Shown here in pieces: positions 1 through 9,135 of a DNA stretch of 14,118 nt; position 1 is the stretch's first letter, and the number at the start of each line of letters is the position of its first letter. Source of the DNA: Conidiobolus incongruus B7586 (Eukaryota > Entomophthoromycota > Entomophthoromycetes > Entomophthorales > Conidiobolaceae). A model generated the notes under the pieces. That model was not told where the DNA came from. It saw only the letters and a program-made list of their open reading frames with translations, and did no database searches. The position numbers were made by a program, and so were the translations under genes. Location of the stretch: positions 1 to 14,118 of the forward strand of contig JNEM01015852.1 of assembly GCA_000697335.1 (NCBI GenBank), written 5' to 3'.

Positions 1-136
1 GGATATTTTATAATCAAAAAAGCTAAAAATAAAGTTATATACAAATATCATATAATTATTTTTTTTATATTTAGTTTTCATTTATATAAAATTGATAGAA
101 TAATTTTATCAATAATATTTGCTTTTAATATATATA

Positions 137-1701
137 TATTAGCTTGCAAAAATGAGTTATAAAATTAAAAATATAAATATTTTTATTAATATCTAAATCA
201 TTTCTAATTTAAATAAATTTATATCAGACTATATAATTAATATATATTTTTTATTTATAATATCATATATAAAGTTAAAATTAATTAATTATGAATTAAT
301 ATATTAAAACTAAAAGTATACTTAAAATGGTTTATAAATTTATGAGTTTTAATATTGATAGAAAAATTAATATCTAGTATATCCACCTTTTGCTTTTCTA
401 AATTCTTTAAGTTTATGTGGTATAGAGTCAACTAGCTTTTTATATTAAGCAAGATTAATATTATTCCAAGTTTCTTGAATATATTTTGAAAATTAATTTA
501 AACATTTTATTAGGGGGAAAGCTTTAATTGATTTTTTTAATTAATCCCAAAGATATTTAATTAGGTTAAAATTAGAAGATTAAAAAGGCTATTTCATAAT
601 AATTATTTTGTTATTTTTAAGCCTTTTAATAGTAGAATTTGTAATATAACAAAGGGTATTATCTTGTTGAAAAATAATATTTAATTTATTTAACCTATAC
701 TACTTAATAGTTTTTTTCAATTTATTGTTTAGAATACTTTGGTATATTTCAGTATTAATTCCCCCATCAACCTTATAAAGATACCTTATACCTAAAGATA
801 ATATATATCCCCAAATTATAATTGACCTATTATTGTATTTTTGGGTTATAATAACATAATGGTCATAAAGTAGTTTTTTATCTTTTTTGAAATATCTAGC
901 TTTTCTATTAAATTTATTAAAATATATCTTTATTTCATCAGATTAAATAACTTTACTCTAGTTAGTTTTGGTTCAACTTTAATATAGGTATTTAAATTCT
1001 TATCTAGCTTTATAATTGGACTTCTTTAGTTAAGGGTGTTTTTTCTTAAGATATAAGCAATATCTATTCTAATGCAAATTATATATAATAGTATCAATAC
1101 TAACTAATATTCCTATATAGTTTTGTAATTTTTGTTATACTTCTATAATAATATTATATTTACCTATACTAACTAATCTATAAATATATTTTTTATCATC
1201 TTTATCTATAATCTTAATATATTTAAGTTTTAGTTTAGATGTTTCTTTAGCATTGTTCTTAATAACCCTAGCTATAATAGATTAGTTAACACTAGTAATT
1301 ATAATATTCTCACAAGTTAATTTATTTTCATTATAAAGTTGATTAATATATAAATGAACTTTTTTAAAAAGAGATTTAAGTATTATAATATTAATTTCAA
1401 AATATTAGATTAATAGTTTTATAATATATATAATATTACAAGAGAAAAAGAAGATATATATAAGTTTTGTTATTTATACCCCTTTAATATATAAAATAGT
1501 AAAATTATGACTTATTTTGGTTAAATTTTAAGTTTTAATATATTAACCAATAGTTAATAAAATATAATCAAATATAATTAGTTATAATCAACTAATACAG
1601 GTAAATTATATATTTTAATTTTAATTTATTTAAGAATTATTTAAGATATAAGTAAATATATAAGTAATTTTGATTATATGACTCACTTTTATAGGCTAGT
1701 A
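137..1701 (-). mobile_element. Tc1-like DNA transposon, copy A (inactive)
   Basis: This is a full-length but dead Tc1/mariner-superfamily element of 1565 bp, with its transposase remnant on the minus strand. Both ends match those of copy B at 6461-8029: the left end (137-170) begins TATTAGCTTGCAAAAATGAG, and the reverse complement of the right end (1668-1701) begins TACTAGCCTATAAAAGTGAG. It is flanked by TA dinucleotides (135-136 and 1702-1703), the target duplication used by this superfamily, although both sit in TA runs and so are weak evidence alone. Each arm has a second, inner copy of the GTGAGTYATAAA-type motif, at 327-338 (left) and 1504-1515 (right). Nearly all differences from copy B that I checked are C-to-T or G-to-A transitions, as expected of RIP. 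Confidence 0.9.
367..1383 (-). pseudogene. Tc1-like transposase remnant (copy A)
   Basis: This is a dead DD34E transposase, which in life cut and pasted the element at TA sites. It has exactly the same coding length as copy B (338 codons plus stop), so there is no net insertion or deletion, but the frame carries many stops and the start codon reads ATA. The catalytic positions can be read: residue 149 is Asp in a V-I-stop-S-D-E context, residue 241 is Asp in QQDN, and residue 276 is Lys where the family has Glu. The conserved region between the second and third positions resembles the Tc1 pattern W-P-x-Q-S-x-D-L-N-P-I-E, with the Trp and Gln codons now stops. The KYLWD motif following residue 276 is intact. 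The spacing of 34 residues between positions 241 and 276 assigns it to the DD34E Tc1 group. Confidence 0.88.
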
Positions 1702-1991
1702 TATATATATTATTTAATATTAGTTAATATTTATTATATATAAATATGATAAATTTAATAATTAAATTATTTTATTCTATATTTTTTATAAATAATAATT
1801 ATAAAATAATAAATTAAGAAAAACATTATAACTTATTCTCTAAAGTAAATTTTGAATTTATAATTTTTATATTTTAAAAAACATAACTTATTAATTTAAA
1901 ATTTAATTTCAATTGATTTTCAATCAAATTTTATCAAAAAATTCAAATGAAATAATTATATATTTTGTTAAGAGACTAGTTCTCTAAATTC
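1702..1991. other. AT-rich spacer with no gene seen
   Basis: This short stretch between copy A and the dispersed repeat is almost pure A+T, with stops in every frame. I see no TIR, RNA gene or coding signal. A TGTTAAGAGACTAGTTCTCT segment starting at 1966 sits just before the dispersed repeat and may belong to its outer edge. Confidence 0.5.
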
Positions 1992-2354
1992 TTATATATA
2001 TTTCTATATAATTCAATTAATTATAAATGATATGATTAATTTATACTTTTATAGCTAAATTAATTGTATAAATAGTATTGAATTATCTAATAAACTAGGT
2101 TCTTCTTTTTCCTCTTAATTCTTACTATTTCTTATCTTTTACATTATTTTTAAAATTAAAACTACATTCTGTCAATATTATAGTATATTGGCATTACCTA
2201 CTATAAATCTAATATATCAGTGACTCATCCTAGTTTGAAGCTTAATTAAACTTTGTTTACATTTGCACGTTACAACCACATTATAGTACCACATTCCGTG
2301 TCACGCTACTTTTATATTAAGTCTTCCTCTGCACTATATTGGTATTTTACCACC
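1992..2354 (+). repeat. Dispersed repeat, copy 1; possibly an LTR-element fossil
   Basis: This stretch is clearly related to the reverse complement of 8230-8552. Shared landmarks in order are TATATATTTYTATATA, a GCTAAATTAATT-like stretch, a TTCTTYTTTT tract, TATATTGGCAYTACCT, CTAATATATCARTGACT and TAAGTCTTCYTYT. Some features recall an LTR: a TG at 1966, a TATAAATA box near 2069, an AATAAA and a pyrimidine-rich tract. I could not find a convincing primer-binding site or a gag/pol segment, so the class is unproven. Copy 1 keeps many C and G bases and looks much less degraded than copy 2. If it is an LTR relic, it is a broken fossil with no coding capacity visible here. Confidence 0.6.
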
Positions 2355-4280
2355 ACACTTACATATTTGATAATACTTGCTAAAATATCAAAATTATTTA
2401 ACTATAAACTATGTGGTTTAACAGAAAAAACTGAATAATAATATTTATTTTATTAGTCATTACAAATATATTTTAATTCATTTCAATCAAACTTATATTT
2501 TGTTTATTTGGATATTATTATAATATTGAATTATATCTACAAGTTGATTCGCTTTGTTATTGACAAGTTTATAATATATTTTTATTAAACCATTGATATG
2601 AAAACTATCCAATATTTATATTATCAATAGAATATGCTCATATATTCATTATGTTGGTTTTAAAAATCCAATTAATCTCAGCTTAACTATACTAATTTCA
2701 AAGATTAAAGTGATAATCTATTAAATAAATATTATTAAATTTATTATATATGCTAGTTTACATTATTGTTCAATATTATCATTTCTCATTCCAATTAAGT
2801 TGTATTGAATTTACAAATAAATTCTAAGATATTATTATTTAATTAATTGAATAACTACCTCAAAATGTAATATAAATGTAAAAATTATCAATTAGTTATG
2901 CATTAAAAATTTGTAAATGAAAAATTGAATTAAACTTGATATCACATGAATTTAAAATATTAAAATTATTTTTGATATTTAATATGAATAATTTTCATAG
3001 TTGATATAAGCACTTGGAACATTTATTCTATAGTCAAATTAAAGTATTTGCAATAACCATTATTAAAAATCAAGAATTAAGTTATCTATCAGTTATATGC
3101 TTTTATTCAGATATTTAAAATCTGCTTTTATTTGATAAATACAAAAATTCATTGAATCTGAATTTATACTCTTTATTTAATAATTGAATAAATTTAATAA
3201 TAAATTATGAATTGAATATTAATAATATTTATTATTATTGCATTATTAAATTGGAATATCTTCATTTCTAATCTGCTCAATTATTTACTATTTAAAAACA
3301 CAGGTACACTAATAAATATAATTCGGATATAAACATATAAACAATTATTTACCATTACGAAATTTTAAACCAAGGATAAATTACAAATCTTATAGATATA
3401 TTGATTGAAATCAATACTGAACAATATCTTTACCAATTTTTAATTTGGAACAGAAAATTCCAAATAAATAAAGACTTATTAATTTTAGTCAGATATATAA
3501 AATAATTGTTAAATTATCATAATACAAATTTAATGTAATATCTATTTTTTATTAGCCTTTTAAAATTCAAATTAATTTTCTCATAATTCTTAACATCAAT
3601 AATTATTATAAAAAATAATTTGACTATAATTCATCTAGATATATATATTATTATTTAATAATAATCGAAAATTATACTTCTATAATTATAATTAGAATAG
3701 TATTTAAATTCAAACCCACTTTAAAAAGTCAATCTGGGAAAATATATTTTGTAATATTAATGAAAAAAATTATTTTTCTATGGATTTTCAAATTTGTAAA
3801 ATTAACAAATCTTGTATTACAATCCATTAAATCTTATGATATTAATTGCCAATTGATATAGTTGAATTTTGTATTATAATTATGTTGCTTAAAATTGGAT
3901 TAACAGTTGATTATATTCGAAATATTAATATCTAATTTATTAATCATACAATACTATGTCATTGCACTCTTATGATGATGAAAATTTTGTAAAAAATAGA
4001 TATTTTAATTGGAATTTGGTTTGATATACATAATTCTTAACATTTTATTATTATAATATATATTTATACTATATTCGATCAAATTTTTTTTAATTTGAAA
4101 TCAATGAGATATATATTTTTATTATTGATGAAAAAGAATAATATCAATTGATAATAAAATAGTATATATTAAATTATTATAATTAAATGGTTAATAACTC
4201 GATTTTTAATAGATGATATATTGTAAATAATTTTCATTCCTATTTAACAAACCAATCTATATATGATTTACCAATTTCAG

Positions 4281-4297
4281 TATATATATATATATAT
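4281..4297. repeat. TA dinucleotide microsatellite
   Basis: This is an uninterrupted run of TA repeats followed by GCCGTCC, in otherwise irregular AT-rich DNA. It is a plausible target for TA-inserting elements, but no element end is next to it. Confidence 0.8.
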
Positions 4298-4724
4298 GCC
4301 GTCCTTATTGAATTAACTTGTTATTTTATAATTTTTAATACTTTTTTTCAAATATATAATATTTTAAATTTAAAGTTAATTTTCATTTAAGCATAAATTA
4401 TTAATGTATAATTTATATTAACTGATAATATAAATATCCGTAATTGATAATAATCAATTGAATTTTATAATTTTATCAACGACTAGCTTGTTTTAAAATA
4501 TTAATGACGTTTTTATTATAATTAATAATATACCTAATCTTCATTTATATTTCTATATTTAATTCTTAACTTGAACTTTCTATAATATCAATTAGTTAAA
4601 AATAATTCCAAAAAGGGAACGAGATAATGCGGTTTCTTTATCAATTTTAATTCCAAATAAATTAACATTAATTAAAATTGCAGATTTTCAATTCAAATTT
4701 CCCAATATCTCGATCTCACTTTCT

Positions 4725-4781
4725 TTATATACTAAATTGGTTAATACCTTTTGTTGGCTCCTCATTTTCATCGCTATCCAT
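4725..4781 (-). other. Possible short coding fragment, 18 codons
   Basis: On the minus strand an ATG opens an 18-codon frame reading MDSDENEEPTKGINQFSI before a stop. The first 12 residues are acidic and hydrophilic and use ordinary codons, in a patch richer in G+C than its surroundings. It could be a first exon (an AAAGGTATTAA donor-like site follows Lys11), a relic of a host gene, or chance. No following exon is convincing: downstream on the same strand only short open stretches appear around 4610-4640. There is no homology I recognise. Confidence 0.15.
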
Positions 4782-5298
4782 TGTGGGGTATTGCATATTA
4801 TTTAAAATAATAGTGAAATAACAACTTATTGACTATTGAACAGATTGTTAAATAATACCCAATTCTATATAATTCCTTGATTTTATGAAAATAATAAAGA
4901 TCAAAAGGATGTAGAACTGAGCAAAAACGTAATAGCATAATTGACTGATAATAACTTTTAATTCAAATATAAACTATAATTTCCAAAAAAACAATTTGGC
5001 GGTATTGTGATCTTAATATATCTACCAAATAATAAAATTCAAAAATTTTAAACAAAAATTACCATCAAAGTTTGCCCAGATACTTTTAGTAGTGTTACAG
5101 TAATCTTAAAATAGAACATACAATATGATTAATAAATCGTTGATATTTTTAGTGGCAAATATTCATGTGGTTTGAGGCTTATTTAACTACAGTTATTTGA
5201 CAATATATGAGTTATAATTCATAGTTATTTATTCATTATACGATAACGGAGTATGAATTAGTATTAAAAAATGAGTATTTCTATCCACACACACAAAC

Positions 5299-5319
5299 AT
5301 ATATATATATATATATATA
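5299..5319. repeat. TA microsatellite in the 5' leader of the secreted-protein gene
   Basis: A (AT)n run directly follows a short (CA)n run, about 70-90 bp before the chosen start codon. If translated from the upstream ATG it would encode the odd stretch HIYIYIYT. This is one reason to treat the region as untranslated leader. Its length is likely to vary between strains. Confidence 0.85.
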
Positions 5320-5387
5320 CTCTGAAACAATCCTCAACCAACAATAGTCAATATTATTTTAATTTGTTTAATATATTTTACCTTGCA

Positions 5388-6302
5388 ATGCTTCAAGATA
5401 TCAAAATCAATCTACGCACCATTTTCTTACTTTGCATGACTATGCATAGTATTAAATCGGCTGACTGGATTGGGCCAATCCCCCAAGAAATTTTCAATTA
5501 CGCTTATGGGGAATACTGGGGCACTGACACCAATTCCTGTATTGTATCAGACGCAGCATTAAGTGTACATAGTTCACGAATTGGTGTTCCAAGTATTCAG
5601 AACTGTGACGGAAAATATCAAGTTTCTGCAACAAAATTAGTCCTTCCTCGCAACACCATCCCAATGTGTGGTTACGTTCCAGCTTTGGTACTAACCAATG
5701 CTCTTAGCTATGTCTTATACACCGAGGCAGGTCTCATTTTGGGCAATTCTACCTACCAAAATTATAAAAAGCAATGCCTTGAAGAGTTATCCGTTTCAAG
5801 TAAAGCTCGCTTCAAGGTAGTGAATGGAGTCAATGTCCACGATACTACTTGTATGAGATACGGTGAATTCCTTGCAGTGACTTATGGTTTAGAACCTGAA
5901 ACCAGAAAAATTGTTGATGAAGTCGAAAAGAACATTTCCGACAATCTGAAGTGGAGAGATACCAAAATCCAAGCAAATATTATTGTGAGTGCAGTTTGTG
6001 TGCTTATTGGCAAAGTAGCATGCGTTAGCTTGTGGAAACATCTTCTTGAAGAGAAGGACAATTCCTTTTTGAACGTACTTGGACTTAATATCAATCAAAC
6101 TCCAACTACCTGGATGTACGCTGATGGTATCGATATTGATCTTTTCCAAAATGTCATTGAAATCATGGGTATGGATATTGAAACTAAAGTTATTGATAAT
6201 GTGCATTATCACCATATTTTACCAAATGCTCCTAAAGGTAAATTTGTCGATCGCAAACCAGGATTAGTTGGAGGATTTCCTAAATCTCAATATCAATCAT
6301 AA
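5388..6302 (+). CDS. Predicted secreted protein, family not recognised (effector-like)
   Basis: This is an uninterrupted 304-codon frame with ordinary codon use (about 40 % G+C), sharply richer than its flanks. I chose the ATG at 5388 over the in-frame ATG at 5271 because residues 1-25 from here form a good signal peptide: charged start, hydrophobic core IFLLCM, and a cleavage region ending KSA before DWIGP. The earlier start adds 39 residues, partly encoded by a microsatellite, and would bury the signal. The mature part is hydrophilic, with seven cysteines and three N-glycosylation sequons (Asn120, Asn182, Asn236). A hydrophobic patch at about 198-215 may be a buried helix or a membrane segment. 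The C-terminus is basic and rich in Gly and Pro, with two adjacent His before it. I see no introns and no domain I know. Its place among dead transposons and its secretion signal fit a lineage-specific effector, which is inference. A secreted enzyme or surface protein is possible. Confidence 0.85.
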   Translation: MLQDIKINLRTIFLLCMTMHSIKSADWIGPIPQEIFNYAYGEYWGTDTNSCIVSDAALSVHSSRIGVPSIQNCDGKYQVSATKLVLPRNTIPMCGYVPALVLTNALSYVLYTEAGLILGNSTYQNYKKQCLEELSVSSKARFKVVNGVNVHDTTCMRYGEFLAVTYGLEPETRKIVDEVEKNISDNLKWRDTKIQANIIVSAVCVLIGKVACVSLWKHLLEEKDNSFLNVLGLNINQTPTTWMYADGIDIDLFQNVIEIMGMDIETKVIDNVHYHHILPNAPKGKFVDRKPGLVGGFPKSQYQS

Positions 6303-6368
6303 TTTCATTAATATGATTGATTTCACTTAAGTTTTCCTTTTTATCTTAATTTGAACTATCCCAATGTT

Positions 6369-6378
6369 AATAAATAAA
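6369..6378 (+). terminator. Candidate polyadenylation signal
   Basis: Two overlapping AATAAA hexamers lie 67 bp after the stop codon of the secreted-protein gene and 83 bp before the start of Tc1-like copy B. In DNA this AT-rich such a hexamer can arise by chance, but the position suits a fungal 3' end. Confidence 0.4.
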
Positions 6379-6460
6379 CCATGATCTAATGAAAAGAGTT
6401 GAATTCATTAATTATTATTTATTTACCAGTATATAAATTAAAATCAAAAATTTAGATATA

Positions 6461-6662
6461 CACTAGCCTGCAAAAGTGAGTCATAAAATCAAAATTACTT
6501 AAATATTTACTTATATCTTAAACAATTCCTAATTAAATAAATTTAAATTAAAATATATAATTTACCTATATTAATTGATTATAACTAACTATATTTGATT
6601 ATACTACATTAGTTATTGGTTAATATACCAAAACCTAAAATTTAACTAAGGTGAGTTATAAA
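6461..6662 (+). repeat. Left IR/DR arm of Tc1-like copy B
   Basis: This covers the 34-bp TIR plus the subterminal region up to the inner transposase-site candidate. The two GTGAGTYATAAA motifs start at 6476 and 6651. The right arm (7828-8029, inverted) mirrors this with the same spacing. Confidence 0.85.
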
Positions 6663-6782
6663 TTTGCAAGTTTATAAGTTAAAAGGGTATAAATAACAAA
6701 ACTTATATATATCTTCTTTTTCTTTTGTTATATTATATATATTATAAAATTATTAAGCTAATATTTTAAAATTAATATTATA

Positions 6783-7799
6783 ATGTTTAAATCTCTCTTT
6801 AAAAAAGTTTACTTTTATATTAATTAACTTTATAATGAAAATAAATCAACTTGTGAGATTATTAAAATTATTAATGTTAGTTAATTTACTGTAGTTAAGG
6901 TTATTAAGAATAATGCTAAAGAAACACCTAAACCAAAACTTAAGTGTGTTAAAATTATAAATAAACATGCTGAAAAGTATATTTATAGATTAGTTAGTAT
7001 AGGTAAATATAATACTACTATAGAAGTACAACAAGAATTATAAGACTATACAAGAATATTAATTAGTATTGATACTATTATATATATTTTATGTTAGAAT
7101 AGATATCACTTATACTTTAAGAAAAAACACCCCTAACTAAAGAAGTTTTATTATAAAGTTAGGCAGGAGTTTAAATATTAATACTGAAGTTGAACTAAAA
7201 ATAATTAGAGTAAAGTTATTTAGTTTAATGAAACAAAGATATATTTTAATAAATCTAATAAAAAAGCTAGATGTTTTAAAAAAGATAAAAAACTACTTTA
7301 TGACCATTATGTTATTATAACCCAAAAATATAATGATAGGTTAATTATAGTTTAGAGATATATGTTATCTTCAAGTGTAAAATATCTTTGTAAGGTTGAT
7401 AGGGGAATTAATACTGAAATATACTAAAGTATTTTAAATAATAAATTGAAAAAAATTATTAAGTGGTATAAATTAAAAAAATTAAATATTATTTTCTAAC
7501 AAGATAATACACTTTACTATACTATAAATTCTATTATTAAATGGCTTAAAAATAACAAAATAACTATTATGAAATAGCCTCTTTAATCTTTTAATTTTAA
7601 CCTAATTAAATATCTTTAGGATTAATTAAAAAAATCAATTAAAATTTTCCCCATAGCAAATAATTTAAATTAACTTTAGGAGTATATTTAAGAAGCTTAG
7701 AATAATATTAGTCTTGCTTAATATAAGAAGCTAGTTAACTCTATACCCTACAAACTTAAAGAAGTTAGAAAAGCAAAAGGTAGATATACTAGATATTAA
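6783..7799 (+). pseudogene. Tc1-like transposase remnant, DD34E type (copy B)
   Basis: This is the relic of a 338-residue transposase, readable in one frame from ATG to TAA without any shift, but carrying about 22 in-frame stops. The stops I examined fall where Gln or Trp would be expected, so each is one transition from a sense codon, as RIP produces. Two helix-turn-helix regions are visible (about residues 22-46, containing EIIKIINVS, and 62-105), followed by the catalytic domain. Residue 149 is Asn in F-N-E-T-K, where the family has Asp. Residue 241 is Asp in QDN, and residue 276 is Lys in N-L-I-K, where the family has Glu. There are 34 residues between the last two, which fits DD34E. With two catalytic residues changed and many stops, it makes no working enzyme. 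Confidence 0.92.
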
Positions 7800-8039
7800 T
7801 TTTTCTATCAATATTAAAACTTACAAATTTATAACTCACTTTAAGTATACTTTTAGTGTTAATATATCAATTAATAGTTAATTAAATTTAACTATATATA
7901 TGATATTATAAATAAAAAATATATATTAATTACATAGTCTGATATAAATTTATTTAAATTAGAATTGATTAAGATATTAATAGAAATGTATATATTTTTA
8001 ATTTTATAACTCATTTTTGCAGGCTAGTGTATATATATA

Positions 8040-8229
8040 TATTAACTTATAAAAATAAATTATAAAATTAAAAACACTTATTATTTTACTTGGAACTTAA
8101 CCAAATCTGAATCAAATTCACTCAAACTATTTTATTTGATTAAAATATCTTACTTGTTTATAATAAATTATATTTATCTTTTTATTGTTTAATATTTCAA
8201 AATTTAAATTTTAACTATTTTAAATATAA
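8040..8229 (+). mobile_element. Arm of a third Tc1-like element (copy C1, fragment)
   Basis: This fragment starts TATTAACTTATAAAAATAAA, which is the Tc1-like TIR of copies A and B after further C-to-T and G-to-A changes; over the first 36 bases nearly all differences from the left end of copy A are such transitions. The following sequence up to about 8229 aligns best with the left arm of copy B, for example TTATTGTTTAATATTTCAAAA against TTATTGGTTAATATACCAAAA. No transposase part follows; the homology stops where the reversed dispersed repeat begins. It is separated from the right end of copy B by only a 10-bp TA run. It looks older and belongs to a more diverged subfamily. Confidence 0.6.
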
Positions 8230-8552
8230 TGGTATTAAGACTAATATGCTATAAAAGAAGACTTAGTATAAAAATGATATGGCATAAAAATATAATAATA
8301 TAATATGAAGATATAAACTAAACTTAATTAAACTTTAGTAAATAATAAGTCATTGATATATTAGGTTTTATATCAGGTAGTGCCAATATAATATAATATT
8401 AATAAAATATAATTAGAATTTTTAAAATAATATAAAAAATATAAAATAGTCAGAATTAAAAGAAAAGAAATTTAGTCAATAAAATTAATTTAGTTTTGAA
8501 AATATAAATTAAATATATATTATATAATTTAATAAATTATATAAAAATATAT
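8230..8552 (-). repeat. Dispersed repeat, copy 2 (reverse); possibly an LTR-element fossil
   Basis: The reverse complement of this stretch matches 1992-2354 over most of its length, with the shared landmarks in the same order. It is wedged exactly between the C1 Tc1 arm and the left end of Tc1-like copy C2. Overall it is much more AT-rich than copy 1, so it is the more degraded fossil. No coding part is visible, and its class (LTR-related or other) remains open. Confidence 0.6.
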
Positions 8553-8553
8553 A

Positions 8554-9135
8554 TATTAACTTATAAAGATAAGTTATAAAATCAAAATCATATATAGCTT
8601 TATATATAACTTAATTAATTTGTAATAATATTAACTTAAATTAAATAATTAAATTTATTTATATTTATTAATAATAATAAACTATAATTAATTATATTTA
8701 TTTATTTATTAGATAAAATTTTAAAGTTCAAAGAATAATTAGAATTAATGAATATTTTATAAAATTATAATAATAATAAGAAAAATTAAATTTAATATAT
8801 TTATCTTGAATCTTTTTAACTTTTATAAATTTATAAGCTATAAAATCAATTAAGTTAATATAATAAAAATAGTGTAATTATATTTTAAGCTTATTAAATA
8901 TATTATTAAAATTAATTTGAATCTTTGATAAATGGAAAACTTTAACAATTTTTTCAATTAATCTTAAAAATATTTAATTAAAATAAGTTTAAAAAAATTA
9001 AACAAAGTTATTATATAAATGTTATTATATTAATCTTAAGCTATAAAATAATAATAACAATAATAAATAAGAGGTATTATCTGTCATAATTTAATATATT
9101 TTATTAGTAATTTTTAAAATTTTATTAATTAAAAT
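8554..9135 (-). mobile_element. Partial Tc1-like element (copy C2), heavily degraded
   Basis: The left end (TATTAACTTATAAAGATAAG, with TA at 8552-8553) is the family TIR. The following 580 bp align with copy A in the same orientation. The transposase 3' part can be followed: the segment around 8934 (GGAAAACTTTAACAATTTTT) corresponds to that at 516 in copy A, and its distance from the element end is 380 bp against 379 bp. Homology fades after a block near 9068 that matches the QDN region, and no right end is found downstream; the mariner at about 9424 begins beyond that point. The position equivalent to residue 276 again encodes Lys. The copy is far more mutated than A or B. Confidence 0.7.

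Larger units (their letters stand above)
2355..5270. other. Long AT-rich intergenic region with no gene seen
   Basis: Nearly 3 kb of A+T-rich DNA lie here, with no ORF of useful length on either strand. I see no tRNA-like cloverleaf and no match to the Tc1 or mariner copies in this window. Unlike those transposons, it keeps plentiful CA, TG and TTCAAT/CAATT words, so its AT-richness does not look like RIP of a recent repeat. Two places stand out: a TA microsatellite at 4281-4297 and a patch of more ordinary composition around 4610-4800 that contains a minus-strand mini-ORF (4725-4781). The last few hundred bases presumably hold the promoter of the downstream gene, but no motif is clear enough to call. 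Confidence 0.6.
6461..8029 (+). mobile_element. Tc1-like DNA transposon, copy B (inactive)
   Basis: This is a complete 1569-bp element bounded by 34-bp TIRs (6461-6494 and 7996-8029). They begin CACTAGCCTGCAAAA and differ from each other at only three places, all transitions. A TA lies directly outside each end (6459-6460, 8030-8031). Each arm has an outer motif GTGAGTCATAAA (6476-6487; ATGAGTTATAAA in the reverse complement of 8003-8014) and an inner one GTGAGTTATAAA (6651-6662; reverse complement of 7828-7839), in direct orientation and exactly 175 bp apart on both sides. This is the IR/DR layout of Sleeping Beauty-like Tc1 elements, where such motifs bind transposase. It is the best-preserved Tc1-like copy here, starting 158 bp after the stop of the secreted-protein gene. 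Confidence 0.94.

Noticed and set aside
2253-2438. 61-codon plus-strand frame beginning MFTFARYNHII
   Set aside because: It overlaps the end of the dispersed repeat, has no domain or gene-like composition, and its frame is not kept in the second repeat copy. It is most likely a chance opening.
2355-5270. CRISPR-like or tandem repeat array in the AT-rich region
   Set aside because: Recurrent words such as ATTGAATT and CAATTG are irregularly spaced and explained by base composition; no regular repeat-spacer pattern exists.
5882-6267. Three shorter frames (two minus, one plus) inside the secreted-protein gene
   Set aside because: They are shadows of the 5388-6302 frame. They follow its higher G+C content and have no start context or features of their own.
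8819-8852. Apparent extra Tc1 end resembling TTATAAATTTATAAGCTATA
   Set aside because: Alignment with copy A shows that this is the transposase 3' coding part of copy C2, at the expected distance from its end; the likeness to the TIR is coincidental.
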